From assembly GCA_037446355.1 (NCBI GenBank), contig JBBIIT010000001.1:62001-126000 (forward strand): a stretch of DNA of 64,000 nucleotides. The letters run 5' to 3'. Numbering within the stretch: position 1 is the stretch's first letter; each line of letters starts with the position of its first letter. The translations under genes were made by a program, and so were the position numbers. The notes under the pieces were generated by a model. It had not been told where the DNA came from. It searched no databases and was given only the letters and a program-made list of their open reading frames with translations. Shown piece after piece: positions 55,791-64,000 of this stretch. Source of the DNA: Roseiarcus sp037446355. Its GTDB lineage: Bacteria > Pseudomonadota > Alphaproteobacteria > Rhizobiales > Beijerinckiaceae.

Positions 55791-57095
55791 TCAGGCGACT
55801 CCGACGCCAACGTAGCGGAAGCCGCGCCGACGCAGGTCTTCAGGGCGATAGACGTTGCGCAGATCGACGATCGATGGCGCGACCATCGCCATGGCGATGC
55901 GCGTGAAATCGAGCGCGCGAAACGAATCCCATTCGGTGACGATAACCAGCGCCTCCGCGCCCTCGGCGCAATCGTAGGGGTCGGCGCAGAAGGCGACGTC
56001 CGGCATCATGGGACGCGCCTGCTCCATACTGGCCGGATCGTAGGCGCGCACTTTCGCGCCCGCATCCTCGAGCGCGGTGACGATGGCGAGCGAGGGGGCG
56101 TCGCGCATGTCGTCGGTGTTAGGCTTGAAGGCGAGACCGAGCAGCGCGATGGTCTTGCCGCGCACCGAACCGCCGCAGGCCGCGATCACTTTCTTGGCCA
56201 TGGCGCGCTTGCGCTGATCGTTGACCGCCGCGACCGTTTCAAGAATGCGCAATGGCGAATCCGCGTCCTGCCCTGTCTTGACCAGCGCCAATGTGTCCTT
56301 GGGGAAACAGGAGCCGCCATAACCCGGCCCCGGATGCAGGAACTTGCCGCCGATGCGCTTGTCCATGCCGATGCCGCGCGCGACGTCCTGCACGTTGGCG
56401 CCGACCTTTTCGCACAGATCGGCGATCTCGTTGATGAAGGTGATTTTCGTCGCCAGGAACGCATTGGCCGCGTATTTGATCAGTTCGGAGGAGCGCCGGT
56501 CGACGAAATAGAGCGGAGGATGGTTGAGATTGAGCGGGCGGTAGATTTCGCTCATCACGGCGCGCGCGCGCGCGTCGTTGGCGCCGATGACGATGCGATC
56601 GGGCCGCTTGAAATCGTCGATCGCTGCGCCCTCGCGCAGGAACTCGGGGTTGGAGACGACGACGAAGTCGGCGTCGGGCCGCGCCTCGCGCAAGATGCGC
56701 TCGACCTCGTCGCCAGCGCCGACCGGCACCGTCGATTTGGTGACGACGACCGTGAAACCCTCGAGCGCCGCCGCGATCTCGCGAGCCGCCGCGTAAACGT
56801 AGGAAAGGTCGGCGTGTCCGTCGCCGCGCCGCGACGGGGTTCCGACCGCGATGAACACCGCCTCGGCGCCTTTGACCGCCTCGGCGACGTCCTGGCTGAA
56901 GATCAGTCGGCCGGCGCGCGCATTGGCGGCGACGAGGGCCTCTAGGCCCGGCTCGAAAATCGGAATCTCGCCGCGGCGCAAGGCGGCGACCTTGGCTTCG
57001 TCCTTGTCGACGCAGACGACCGAATGGCCGAAATCGGCGAAACAGGCGCCAGAAACTAGGCCGACGTAGCCGCTACCGATAACCGCGAGTCGCAT
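55791..57095 (-). CDS. ugd: UDP-glucose 6-dehydrogenase
   Basis: 434 residues. Oxidises UDP-glucose to UDP-glucuronate for surface polysaccharides. NAD motif MRLAVIGSGYVGLVSGACFA, AVGTPSRRGDGHADL, KSTVPVGAGDEV and the catalytic Cys in GPGYGGSCFPKDTLAL are all present; LLGLAFKPNTDDMRDAPS begins the C-terminal domain. Its stop is 8 bases from the convergent tadD stop. Provides a precursor that fits the glycan genes elsewhere in the window. Confidence 0.96.
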   Translation of the reverse strand: MRLAVIGSGYVGLVSGACFADFGHSVVCVDKDEAKVAALRRGEIPIFEPGLEALVAANARAGRLIFSQDVAEAVKGAEAVFIAVGTPSRRGDGHADLSYVYAAAREIAAALEGFTVVVTKSTVPVGAGDEVERILREARPDADFVVVSNPEFLREGAAIDDFKRPDRIVIGANDARARAVMSEIYRPLNLNHPPLYFVDRRSSELIKYAANAFLATKITFINEIADLCEKVGANVQDVARGIGMDKRIGGKFLHPGPGYGGSCFPKDTLALVKTGQDADSPLRILETVAAVNDQRKRAMAKKVIAACGGSVRGKTIALLGLAFKPNTDDMRDAPSLAIVTALEDAGAKVRAYDPASMEQARPMMPDVAFCADPYDCAEGAEALVIVTEWDSFRALDFTRIAMAMVAPSIVDLRNVYRPEDLRRRGFRYVGVGVA

Positions 57096-57183
57096 GTACC
57101 ATCCATGAAGTCGGATCCGGGCGCGGCCCGACCGCGCGCGATTCTATGGAGGTAGCGCCCCGATTTGACAATGCGGCGACGGT

Positions 57184-57597
57184 TCAGGCGCGCTCGAAGA
57201 CGATCGTTTGCGCGCCCTCCCAGAGGGTCTTGCGGCCGAGGGCATAGAGGTTTTCCAGGCCCGAGGTCAGGGTGAGGAAATGGTTGCCCGAGAGCTGGCC
57301 GGCCTTGGATGCGAAATTGACACAGCCGTAGGCGACGAGGATTTCGGTTTCGCTCACGCCGCCAGGATAAAGTATGACCTGGCCGGGCGCGGGATAGCAG
57401 GTGTTGTTCTCGTAGCCGACCTTGAAATCCATATCGCCGAGCGGGATCCAGACGCCCTCGCCGCTCCAGCGCACGTGCACGATCTTGCTCTCGAACGGCA
57501 GCCGGGCCAGAAACGAGGCGCAAGTCTTGGGCGCCAGCGCGGTTTCGAGGCGAGCGCCGAAGGTAAAGGGTCCGGCGGTGACTTTGAGCTGGGTCAT
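57184..57597 (-). CDS. DUF3830-family (cyclophilin-like) protein
   Basis: 137 residues from ATG 57595-57597; a longer frame to 57858 looks non-coding. Reads MTQLKVTAGPFTFGARLETA, with WSGEGVWIPLGDMDF and NNTCYPAPGQVILYPGG, matching DUF3830, a cyclophilin-like fold of unknown role. Stands alone between ugd (87 bases) and the beta-barrel gene. Confidence 0.82.
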   Translation of the reverse strand: MTQLKVTAGPFTFGARLETALAPKTCASFLARLPFESKIVHVRWSGEGVWIPLGDMDFKVGYENNTCYPAPGQVILYPGGVSETEILVAYGCVNFASKAGQLSGNHFLTLTSGLENLYALGRKTLWEGAQTIVFERA

Positions 57598-57821
57598 GAC
57601 TGTCTCGAGCTTTTTTAGGTGGGACGCGGGTCGCCTAGGCCTAGCGCGGAGCGCCCTCGATCGCCAGAGACGCCGGCGCTGAAAATGCCGGGGACGGCGG
57701 GAAGGTGTTTCCAGAATCGTCAAAGCAGCGCGTCCCATCGATTTGGACGCGGGCGGCATTTGGGGTTGCGGCGTGGCCCCCGCGTGGCATACTAAGGAGC
57801 GAGTTTTCCAACGTAACGGGT

Positions 57822-58532
57822 ATGCGGATGATCCGCTATTGGAGATCGGCGCGTTCATTGGTTTTTGCCGCGTTCGCGTTTCTTGTCGCTCCGGGAGTGC
57901 GCGCCGACGAGATCGGCTCGAATTTTTCGAACTTTTTCACGCCCGCGCCCGCGACCGGCTGGGCGCCGCCCGCGCAATTGGAGATTTCCTCGCCGCTGCG
58001 CCCGGAAAATTGGCGGATCGGGGCCTATGTCGGCCAGTTCAACCATGGGCAGGAAATCGAGCTTTTCGCCTGGCCGCCGAGCGCCATCGGCGCTTTCGGG
58101 CCCTTCTACAGCTTTGGCGCGAACGCGGTTTACACGGCGGCGCGGCTGCCCAAAATCCCGCTCGAGGTCGAAGTCGACCTAGCGGCGATCGCGCACTCCG
58201 GGTCGCAGTCCTACAGCGAATTCAATATCGTGCCGACGCTCCGCTGGACCTGGTTCCCCTGGAACGAGTACCTGTTCACCACGGTGCGGTTCGGACCGCT
58301 CGGCATCTCGATGGCCAGTGCGTCCCCCGAGGTCGACACAATGTACGCCACGCGAAAGCACACGCGGCAGATCCTTAACGGCGCGGTCGAAGAATGGACC
58401 TTCTCCCCTTCGCGCGTCTCGGACTGGGAGGCCTTCCTGCGCGTCGACCACCGCTCGGGAATTTTCGGTCTGATCGACGGCGTCGACACCGGTTCGAATT
58501 TCGTCGCGGTAGGCGCGAGGATGCGGCTCTAA
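57822..58532 (+). CDS. Predicted outer-membrane beta-barrel protein
   Basis: 236 residues from ATG 57822; a second ATG two codons later is equally possible, and the frame is open to 57705. Signal peptide (MIRYWRSARSLVFAAFAFLV, cut after VRA). The mature part alternates polar and aromatic residues in beta fashion (WRIGAYVGQFNHGQEIELF, NIVPTLRWTWFPWNEYLFTTVRFGPLG) and ends in VAVGARMRL. Short length and lack of other domains suggest a small porin- or PagL-like barrel; not identified further. Confidence 0.6.
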   Translation: MRMIRYWRSARSLVFAAFAFLVAPGVRADEIGSNFSNFFTPAPATGWAPPAQLEISSPLRPENWRIGAYVGQFNHGQEIELFAWPPSAIGAFGPFYSFGANAVYTAARLPKIPLEVEVDLAAIAHSGSQSYSEFNIVPTLRWTWFPWNEYLFTTVRFGPLGISMASASPEVDTMYATRKHTRQILNGAVEEWTFSPSRVSDWEAFLRVDHRSGIFGLIDGVDTGSNFVAVGARMRL

Positions 58533-58646
58533 GCGTCGACGATCGCTGGCCGAAAGTCCAAAATTGCGGGCGGGTCGGGCGAGGCTCGATTTCGCGTCTT
58601 GACCGTGCGAAGTTGGTCCAGTTTGCTCCCGCCCGGTGCTTTGACC

Positions 58647-60287
58647 ATGCCCCTTTCCGCCTATGACCGCGATCTCGATCGCAACGCCGCCAACTATCAG
58701 CCGCTGACGCCGCTGACGTTGCTCGAACGCGCCGCCGAGGTGTTCCCGGACCGTCTCGCCGTCGTGCATGGCGCGCTCCGGCGAAACTATCGCGAATTCC
58801 ATCGGCGCAGCCGCAAGCTCGCCTCCGCGCTCGCCAAGCGCGGCTTTGCTCGCGGCGATACGGTCGCGGCGATGCTCGCCAACACCCCGGCGATGCTCGA
58901 ATGCCATTATGGCGCGCCCATGTGCGGCGCCGTGCTCAACACGCTCAACACCCGCCTCGACGCCGCCGCCATCGCCTTCATGCTTGATCACGGCGAGGCG
59001 AAGGCGCTGATTGTCGACCGCGAATTTTCCGAAATCATCGCCGGCGCGCTGAAGCTCTGCAAAGTCAAGCCGCTGGTGATCGACTACGACGATCCCGAAT
59101 ACGACGGCCCGGGTCGGCGGATCGGCCAGATCGAATATGAGGCTTTGGTCGCCGAGGGGGACGAGACGTACCGGCGCGTCGCCCCCGTCGACGAATGGGA
59201 CGCGATTTCGCTCAACTACACCTCAGGCACCACAGGCGATCCCAAGGGCGTCGTGTATCACCATCGCGGCGCGCATCTGCTCGCGGTCGGCAATGTCGTG
59301 ACGGCCGAAATGGGTCGCCATCCCGTCTATCTCTGGACCCTGCCGATGTTCCATTGCAACGGCTGGTGCTTTCCCTGGTCGATCAGCGTAAAGGCGGGCG
59401 TTCACGTCTGCCTGCGACAGGTCCGCGCGAAATTGATGTTCGACCTTATCGCCGAACACAAGGTCACGCACCTATGCGGCGCGCCGATCGTCATGTCGAT
59501 CCTGCTGAATGCGAGCCCAGCGGAAAAGCGGGAGCTGCCGCATGTGGTGCGCTTCTTCACCGCCGCCGCCCCGCCGCCCGCCGCGACGCTCGCGGCGATG
59601 CGCGAGGCCGGCTTCGACGTCACCCATCTCTATGGGCTGACCGAGTCCTACGGTCCCGCGGTCGTCAACGATTGGAAAGAGGAGTGGAACGCGCTGCCTG
59701 CGGGCGAGCAGGCCCACCTGAAATCGCGTCAGGGCGTGCGTTATCATGCACTTGATGCGCTCGACGTCATCGATCCCGAGACGATGCAAAGCGCGCCCGC
59801 CGACGGCGCGACGATCGGCGAAGTGATGTTTCGCGGCAATGTCGTAATGAAAGGCTACCTGAAAAACAAAGCCTCGACCGACGCCGCTTTCGCCGGAGGC
59901 TGGTTTCACTCCGGCGACCTCGGCGTCAAGCATCCCGACGGCTACGTGCAATTGAAGGACCGCTCGAAGGACATCATCATTTCGGGAGGCGAGAACATAT
60001 CCTCGATCGAGGTCGAAGACGCGCTGTTCGAGCACCCGGCGGTGCAATTGGCGGCGGTTGTCGCGCGCCCCGACGAAAAATGGGGCGAGACGCCTTGCGC
60101 TTTCGTCGAGTTGAAACCCGGCAAGACCGCGAACGAGGACGAGTTGATCGAATGGTGCCGCGGGCGCCTCGCCCGCTTCAAGTGCCCGCGCCATGTCGTC
60201 TTCACGGAAATCCCGAAAACCTCAACCGGCAAGGTGCAGAAATTCATGCTGCGCGAACGTGCGCGCGCCCTCGGCGAGTCAGCTTGA
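58647..60287 (+). CDS. Acyl-CoA synthetase (AMP-forming, FadD/DmdB-like)
   Basis: 546 residues from ATG 58647; the frame is open back to 58599. Adenylate-forming motifs: NYTSGTTGDPKGVVYHHRGA, LYGLTESYGP, GWFHSGDLGV, LKDRSKDIIISGGENISS and the C-terminal Lys in PKTSTGKVQKF. Activates a carboxylic acid to its CoA thioester; medium-chain fatty acids or 3-methylmercaptopropionate (DmdB) are possible. The stop overlaps the next start (TTGA). Confidence 0.93.
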   Translation: MPLSAYDRDLDRNAANYQPLTPLTLLERAAEVFPDRLAVVHGALRRNYREFHRRSRKLASALAKRGFARGDTVAAMLANTPAMLECHYGAPMCGAVLNTLNTRLDAAAIAFMLDHGEAKALIVDREFSEIIAGALKLCKVKPLVIDYDDPEYDGPGRRIGQIEYEALVAEGDETYRRVAPVDEWDAISLNYTSGTTGDPKGVVYHHRGAHLLAVGNVVTAEMGRHPVYLWTLPMFHCNGWCFPWSISVKAGVHVCLRQVRAKLMFDLIAEHKVTHLCGAPIVMSILLNASPAEKRELPHVVRFFTAAAPPPAATLAAMREAGFDVTHLYGLTESYGPAVVNDWKEEWNALPAGEQAHLKSRQGVRYHALDALDVIDPETMQSAPADGATIGEVMFRGNVVMKGYLKNKASTDAAFAGGWFHSGDLGVKHPDGYVQLKDRSKDIIISGGENISSIEVEDALFEHPAVQLAAVVARPDEKWGETPCAFVELKPGKTANEDELIEWCRGRLARFKCPRHVVFTEIPKTSTGKVQKFMLRERARALGESA

Positions 60288-61195
60288 GCGCCGACGGCGC
60301 CCGTTGGATCCTAGCCGCGCGCGGCGCGCTCGAGGGAGCGTTGCGGGAGGCAAGCGGGAGCTTTCCCGGGCCCGGCGAGGACGGCGCCGCACGCATCCAC
60401 GATCTGCGTAAATCGCTAAAGCGCGCGGCCTCGCTCTGCCGCCTGTTCGCGCCGGTGGTCGGCGCGCCCGCCTATCGCGCGCTCGACGCGGTCGACAGCG
60501 CGCGCCGGCGGGTGGGGCGCGCCCGCGATCTCGACATTCTGCCCGGCGTGCTGGCCAAGGTGAAATGTGCGCCCGCGACCCGCGACGCGCTGATGCGGGC
60601 GATCGCCGTCGAACGCGGCAAGGCGCGCGGCGAGCACGCCTCGGCGGATGCGGCTCAGTTCGCCGAGAATCTCGCCTCGGTCGCGAACGAAGTCGCGCAA
60701 TGGGATCTCGAAGATCAGACCCTTGAGGCGCTGCTTGCCTCTTTGCGCCTCGCCTATCGCGCCGCCAAGCGGCGCGGGCGCGCAGCCTTTTCGAGCGGCG
60801 ACGCCGACGATCTGCATTCGTTGCGCGTGCGCGTCGTCGATCTGGCTCACCAGCTCGCGCTGTTCGAGGGCGCCTGGCCGGCGCTGTTTGCGGCTTACGG
60901 CGCGGAACTGCACCGATTGCGGCAAGTGCTGGGCGATCACAACGACCTGACCGTGCTCGGCGAATTCGCGCTTTCGCGGCGCGAACTTTCGACCGACGCG
61001 GTCGAAGCGCTGGTGACGCTGGTCCTCAGCCGCCGCCGGCCGTTGGAGCGCAAGGCGAAGGCCCAATTTGAGCGCCTGTTCGCCGAGCGGCCGGGCGCCT
61101 TCGCGCGGCGGATCGAGGGCTATCTCGAGCATCCGCAGCGCAAGCCGCGGCGCGCGGCGCGCCGCGCCGGTGGAAGCGCCCCCGCTCAGGGATAG
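60284..61195 (+). CDS. CHAD domain protein
   Basis: 303 residues from a TTG overlapping the previous stop; the frame is open to 60080, inside the previous gene. Conserved histidines and basic residues of CHAD domains: RIHDLRKSLKRAASLCRLF, RDLDILPGVLAK, LHSLRVRVVDLAHQL and LGDHNDLTVLGEF. CHAD domains bind polyphosphate and are found on polyphosphate granules. Coupling to an acyl-CoA synthetase is unusual. The C-terminus overlaps the convergent lprI-like gene by 10 bases. Confidence 0.85.
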   Translation: MSADGARWILAARGALEGALREASGSFPGPGEDGAARIHDLRKSLKRAASLCRLFAPVVGAPAYRALDAVDSARRRVGRARDLDILPGVLAKVKCAPATRDALMRAIAVERGKARGEHASADAAQFAENLASVANEVAQWDLEDQTLEALLASLRLAYRAAKRRGRAAFSSGDADDLHSLRVRVVDLAHQLALFEGAWPALFAAYGAELHRLRQVLGDHNDLTVLGEFALSRRELSTDAVEALVTLVLSRRRPLERKAKAQFERLFAERPGAFARRIEGYLEHPQRKPRRAARRAGGSAPAQG

Positions 61196-61596
61196 CGTGT
61201 TTTGAGGTCGGCGATCCGGCGCGTGTTCTGGTCGATGATGCAGGCAAGGCGCGGATCGCCGCCCTTGGCGGCCATGCCGGCCTCGAACGGCGCGACGTCC
61301 TGACATTCCGCATCGCGCCATCCGACCCACTGCGCCTCGGCGTCGTTGAGCGAGCGCTTCCAGCGCGCGCGCTGGGTCGAAAGCAGCTTCGGCCGGCTCT
61401 CGATGGATTTCACCGCCGTTTCGACGGTCGCCGCGAGCTCCTTGTCGGTTTTCTCGGCGCCGGTGCGCAGGCAATCCGCGAGTTCGCGCGCGCCGATCCT
61501 GCCGGAGTCGCATAGCGTTTGGGACGGTCTGACTTCATCGGCTAAGGCAAACGTCGAGGAAGCGACCAACACGGCGGCGATGAAAAGCGTTCGCAT
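61186..61596 (-). CDS. LprI-like (DUF1311) exported protein
   Basis: 136 residues from ATG 61594-61596 (MRTLFIAAVLVASS); an earlier ATG at 61635 is possible. Signal peptide about 1-20. Mature part has the DUF1311 pattern: TLCDSG, ELADCLRTG, then RARWKRSLNDAEAQWVGWRDAECQ with paired Cys. LprI-type proteins have been described as lysozyme inhibitors; activity here is untested. Overlaps the CHAD stop by 10 bases. Confidence 0.85.
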   Translation of the reverse strand: MRTLFIAAVLVASSTFALADEVRPSQTLCDSGRIGARELADCLRTGAEKTDKELAATVETAVKSIESRPKLLSTQRARWKRSLNDAEAQWVGWRDAECQDVAPFEAGMAAKGGDPRLACIIDQNTRRIADLKTRYP

Positions 61597-61694
61597 GTCA
61601 AAAATGATCCGTTGGAAAGGCCAATCCATAGCCAAGTCCAGGGCGTTCGACTAGAGCGCGAGGCGAAATTGCGCGCTCGGGCGCGCGCCTAGCG

Positions 61695-62873
61695 TCATGG
61701 CGCCGGTTCGAGCAGGAACTCGCCAATGCGCGCGAGGGCGCGCTCAATGTTCTCGGCGGAATTGGCGTAGGACAATCGGATATAGCCTTCGCCGTATACG
61801 CCGAAGTCGGGTCCGCCAATTGTCGCGACGCCTGCCTTTTCGAGCAGCGCGGTCGCCAGCGGCTTCCCTTTCCAGCCGGTCTTCGAGATGTTGGGGAAGG
61901 CGTAGAACGCTCCTTTGGGCGTGGCGGCGCTCACGCCCGGCAGCTGGTTTAGCCCGGCGACGACGATCTTTCGCCGCGCGTCGAATTCGGCGACCATGGC
62001 CTTGACCGCGTCCTGGGGACCGGTGAGCGCCGCCAGGCCGCCATACTGAGCGGGCGCGTTGACGCAGGAATAGGAATTGACGGCGAGCTTACGCGCAGCG
62101 TCATAAAGCGCCTTCGGCCAGACGGAATATCCGAGGCGCCAACCGGTCATCGCATAGGTCTTGGACCAGCCGTCGAGCAGGATCAGCCGATCGCGGATTT
62201 CAGGATAGGCGAGCAGCGTTTGGTGGTCGAGCCCGTCGTAAGTCATCTGGCCGTAGATTTCGTCCGAGAGGATCGCCGCGTCGGGGAAGGCGGCGAGGCC
62301 TTTCGCCAGCTTGTCGATCTCCGCCTTGGGCGTCACGCCCCCCGTCGGATTGGCCGGCGAGTTGACGATGACGAGCCTTGTGCGCGGCGTCATCAGCGAA
62401 AGCGTCTCGTCGGCGGAGAAAGCGAAGCCGTTCTCTTCGCGCATCGGGATCGGCACCGGCCGCGCGCCGGTGAATTCGATCATCGAGCGATAGATCGGGA
62501 AGCCAGGGTCGGGATAGAGGATGTCGACGTCAGGCGCGCCGAACATCAGGATCGCCATATGCATCGTGACCTTGCCGCCGGGCACGATCAGCACGAGATC
62601 GGGCGACACCTCGACGCCGAAGCGCCGGTTCAAGTCGGCCGCCACAGCCTCGCGCAGCGGCAGGATTCCGGTCGCATCGGTATAGCCGTGATGGCCGTCG
62701 CGCAGCGCCTTGACCGCCGCCTCGACAATGTGGGCGGGCGTTTTGAAGTCGGGCTGGCCAATGCCGAGATTGATAATGTCGCGGCCCTGACGCTGCAATT
62801 CCGCCGCCTTGGCGAGCACCGCGAAAGCGTTCTCCTCGCCGATGCGCGAGAATGCGGGAACGATGTGCAGCAT
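61695..62873 (-). CDS. PLP-dependent class I/II aminotransferase
   Basis: 392 residues. Fold-type I: NLGIGQPDFKTPAHIV near the start, DGHHGYTDATGILPLREAV, NSPANPTGG, Asp in ILSDEIYGQM, and the PLP Lys in LDGWSKTYAMTGWRLGY. Final Arg in IRLSYANS binds the substrate carboxylate. Resembles aspartate/alanine/aromatic aminotransferases of alphaproteobacteria; the substrate is not determined. Confidence 0.93.
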   Translation of the reverse strand: MLHIVPAFSRIGEENAFAVLAKAAELQRQGRDIINLGIGQPDFKTPAHIVEAAVKALRDGHHGYTDATGILPLREAVAADLNRRFGVEVSPDLVLIVPGGKVTMHMAILMFGAPDVDILYPDPGFPIYRSMIEFTGARPVPIPMREENGFAFSADETLSLMTPRTRLVIVNSPANPTGGVTPKAEIDKLAKGLAAFPDAAILSDEIYGQMTYDGLDHQTLLAYPEIRDRLILLDGWSKTYAMTGWRLGYSVWPKALYDAARKLAVNSYSCVNAPAQYGGLAALTGPQDAVKAMVAEFDARRKIVVAGLNQLPGVSAATPKGAFYAFPNISKTGWKGKPLATALLEKAGVATIGGPDFGVYGEGYIRLSYANSAENIERALARIGEFLLEPAP

Positions 62874-63015
62874 TTAGGGCCTCCGCTGAGTGACGTCTTC
62901 TTAGGCGCGCTTGCGCGAAGGCGGCAAGGGGTCGGCGCTCTCATTGTGCGATCGGGGCGGCGTGTTAATCTAAAGGCGCCGACTTCCCAGTGGCCATGTA
63001 CTCTGGAGGACGCTC

Positions 63016-64000
63016 ATGACATATTCCCTCGATCGCCGACGATTTCTGAAAACGTCCGCCGCTTTCGGCGGCGCGGCCTTTGCCTGCTCGCTCGCGCTCG
63101 ATCGTTCTGCGAACGCCGCCACGCCGCGCATCGAAGCGCCCAAAGTCGATCAGGTTACGATTCAGGAGATCACCGACAGCGCGCACGACATCTTCCTGCG
63201 CGGCGCCGATTATCCAGGTCTCGCGGTCAAGCGGCCGGCCGGGCCAGGATGGCCGGCGGGCAAGACACTGGAGAGCGAGTGGGGTCTCGCGCTCCACATC
63301 GAATCGCGTCGCGGGGCCGAGACGCGCAGATATCTGCTCGATTTCGGCTTCACGCCCGACATCTACGCCAACAACCTCGAACTCCTGAAGATCGACGTCG
63401 CCAAAGTCGACGGACTCGTCATCAGTCATGGCCACTACGATCATATCGGCGGCCTCATGGGATTCCTGGAGGCCAATCGCGCGCGCATGAAACCGGGGTT
63501 GAAGCTCTATACCGGCGGCGAGGACAACTTCTGCCATCGCCAGTTGCGCGCCGCCGACGGAAGCTTCATCGAGTTCGGGCCGGCGCTCGACCGGCGCAAG
63601 TTAAGGGCGCTGGACGTGGAGCCCGTGCTTTCGGAACTGCCGATTGTAATCGAGGATCATGCCTTCACCTCGGGCGCCGTGCCCCGTGTCAGCATGGAGC
63701 ATGTGCTGCCCAACACCTTCGTATCCTTCGGCGTCAAGGACGGCCTGGGCTGCGACGTCGCCGCCTACGCCAACCCGCATTTCTCCGCCGAGGAACTTGC
63801 GGGCGCGCCGGTTCCCGACCAGCACTGGCACGAGCACGCCACCTGTTTCCGTCTCGGGGAGCGTGGCCTCGTCGTCATCACCTCGTGCGGGCACGGCGGC
63901 ATCCTCAACACGCTGCGCCGGGTCCGGGAAGTGACAGGGGTCGATAAGATCTATGCGCTGGTCGGCGGCTTTCACCTCGCGCCGGCGCCCGACGATTACC
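63016..64000 (+). CDS. Tat-exported metallo-beta-lactamase-fold hydrolase (3' end beyond window)
   Basis: 328 residues visible from ATG 63016 with TGGAGGA ahead. Twin-arginine signal SLDRRRFLKTSAAFGGAAF, cleavage near SANA. The metallo-beta-lactamase motif GHYDHIGG (HxxxDH-type) binds two metals, with further His in HEHATCF, TSCGHGGILN and GGFHLAP. The layout matches the dihydropterin/RFAP-synthase-like subgroup of the fold; exported members are less usual. Truncated by the window end. Confidence 0.88.
   Translation, partial: MTYSLDRRRFLKTSAAFGGAAFACSLALDRSANAATPRIEAPKVDQVTIQEITDSAHDIFLRGADYPGLAVKRPAGPGWPAGKTLESEWGLALHIESRRGAETRRYLLDFGFTPDIYANNLELLKIDVAKVDGLVISHGHYDHIGGLMGFLEANRARMKPGLKLYTGGEDNFCHRQLRAADGSFIEFGPALDRRKLRALDVEPVLSELPIVIEDHAFTSGAVPRVSMEHVLPNTFVSFGVKDGLGCDVAAYANPHFSAEELAGAPVPDQHWHEHATCFRLGERGLVVITSCGHGGILNTLRRVREVTGVDKIYALVGGFHLAPAPDDY

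Noticed and set aside
60416..61513. 365-residue minus-strand frame over the CHAD gene
   Set aside because: Antisense shadow of the CHAD domain, whose conserved motifs are on the plus strand.
62220..63947. 575-residue plus-strand frame across the aminotransferase and metallohydrolase genes
   Set aside because: Antisense to one real gene and out of frame with another; no motif or ribosome site.

Overview
The window is about 64 kb of high-GC chromosomal DNA from an alphaproteobacterium. The best guess is the Hyphomicrobiales, perhaps the Methylocystaceae/Beijerinckiaceae side; no rRNA or single marker here fixes the genus. The evidence is a Caulobacter-type cpa/tad pilus locus, the trpA-accD-folC gene order, an alphaproteobacterial AccD that has lost its zinc-finger cysteines, an MmcB-type repair protein, frequent GTG/TTG starts and stop/start overlaps. 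There is no prophage, integrase, insertion sequence, CRISPR array or rRNA operon. The window contains one tRNA and one probable 6S RNA. A 100-N scaffold gap lies at 44957-45056.

Region by region. 1-10437 (minus): 5' part of a UvrD-type helicase, then the tad locus read from the right as flp pilin, cpaA, cpaB, cpaC, cpaD, cpaE, cpaF, tadB, tadC. A strong terminator follows flp. 10679-13537: cyclopropane-fatty-acid synthase, a DUF4239 membrane protein and an exported protein. 13576-20818: an unusual group made of methyltransferase, DXD glycosyltransferase, methyltransferase and MFS exporter, with the first three genes overlapping end to start, followed by a third methyltransferase, a flavodoxin-fold oxidoreductase and a second, inverted MFS exporter of the same family. 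20997-26109: an SDR, an 8-oxoguanine-deaminase-like amidohydrolase, and a split NMT1/THI5-type ABC transporter (binding protein one way, ATPase and permease the other). 26135-29418: a dihydrofolate-reductase-like protein, GTP cyclohydrolase I and a membrane glycosyltransferase. 29522-33574: a gene-poor stretch with a LuxR-type regulator whose receiver domain is degenerate, an unknown protein and an isolated sugar transferase.

33575-39133 (minus): tRNA-Val(CAC), phosphoglycolate phosphatase, a YmdB-like phosphoesterase, 5-formyl-THF cyclo-ligase preceded by a 6S RNA candidate, folC, accD and trpA. 39381-46780: a CobW GTPase plus WD40 pair, Old Yellow Enzyme, Trm112, TadA deaminase, an RluB-like pseudouridine synthase broken by the gap, RsmD, a small membrane protein and MmcB. 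46785-54704 (minus): a complete peptide/opine ABC operon (substrate protein, two permeases, two ATPases) with an unknown membrane protein inside it and a GMC flavin oxidoreductase overlapping its end. 54908-64000: TadD-like TPR lipoprotein, UDP-glucose dehydrogenase, DUF3830 protein, a beta-barrel candidate, an acyl-CoA ligase overlapping a CHAD protein, an LprI-like protein, an aminotransferase and the start of a Tat-exported metallo-beta-lactamase-fold protein.

The most unusual part is the methyltransferase/glycosyltransferase/exporter group at 13.6-20.8 kb, a candidate glycan or small-molecule tailoring and export system. No core synthase is visible, so its product is unknown.
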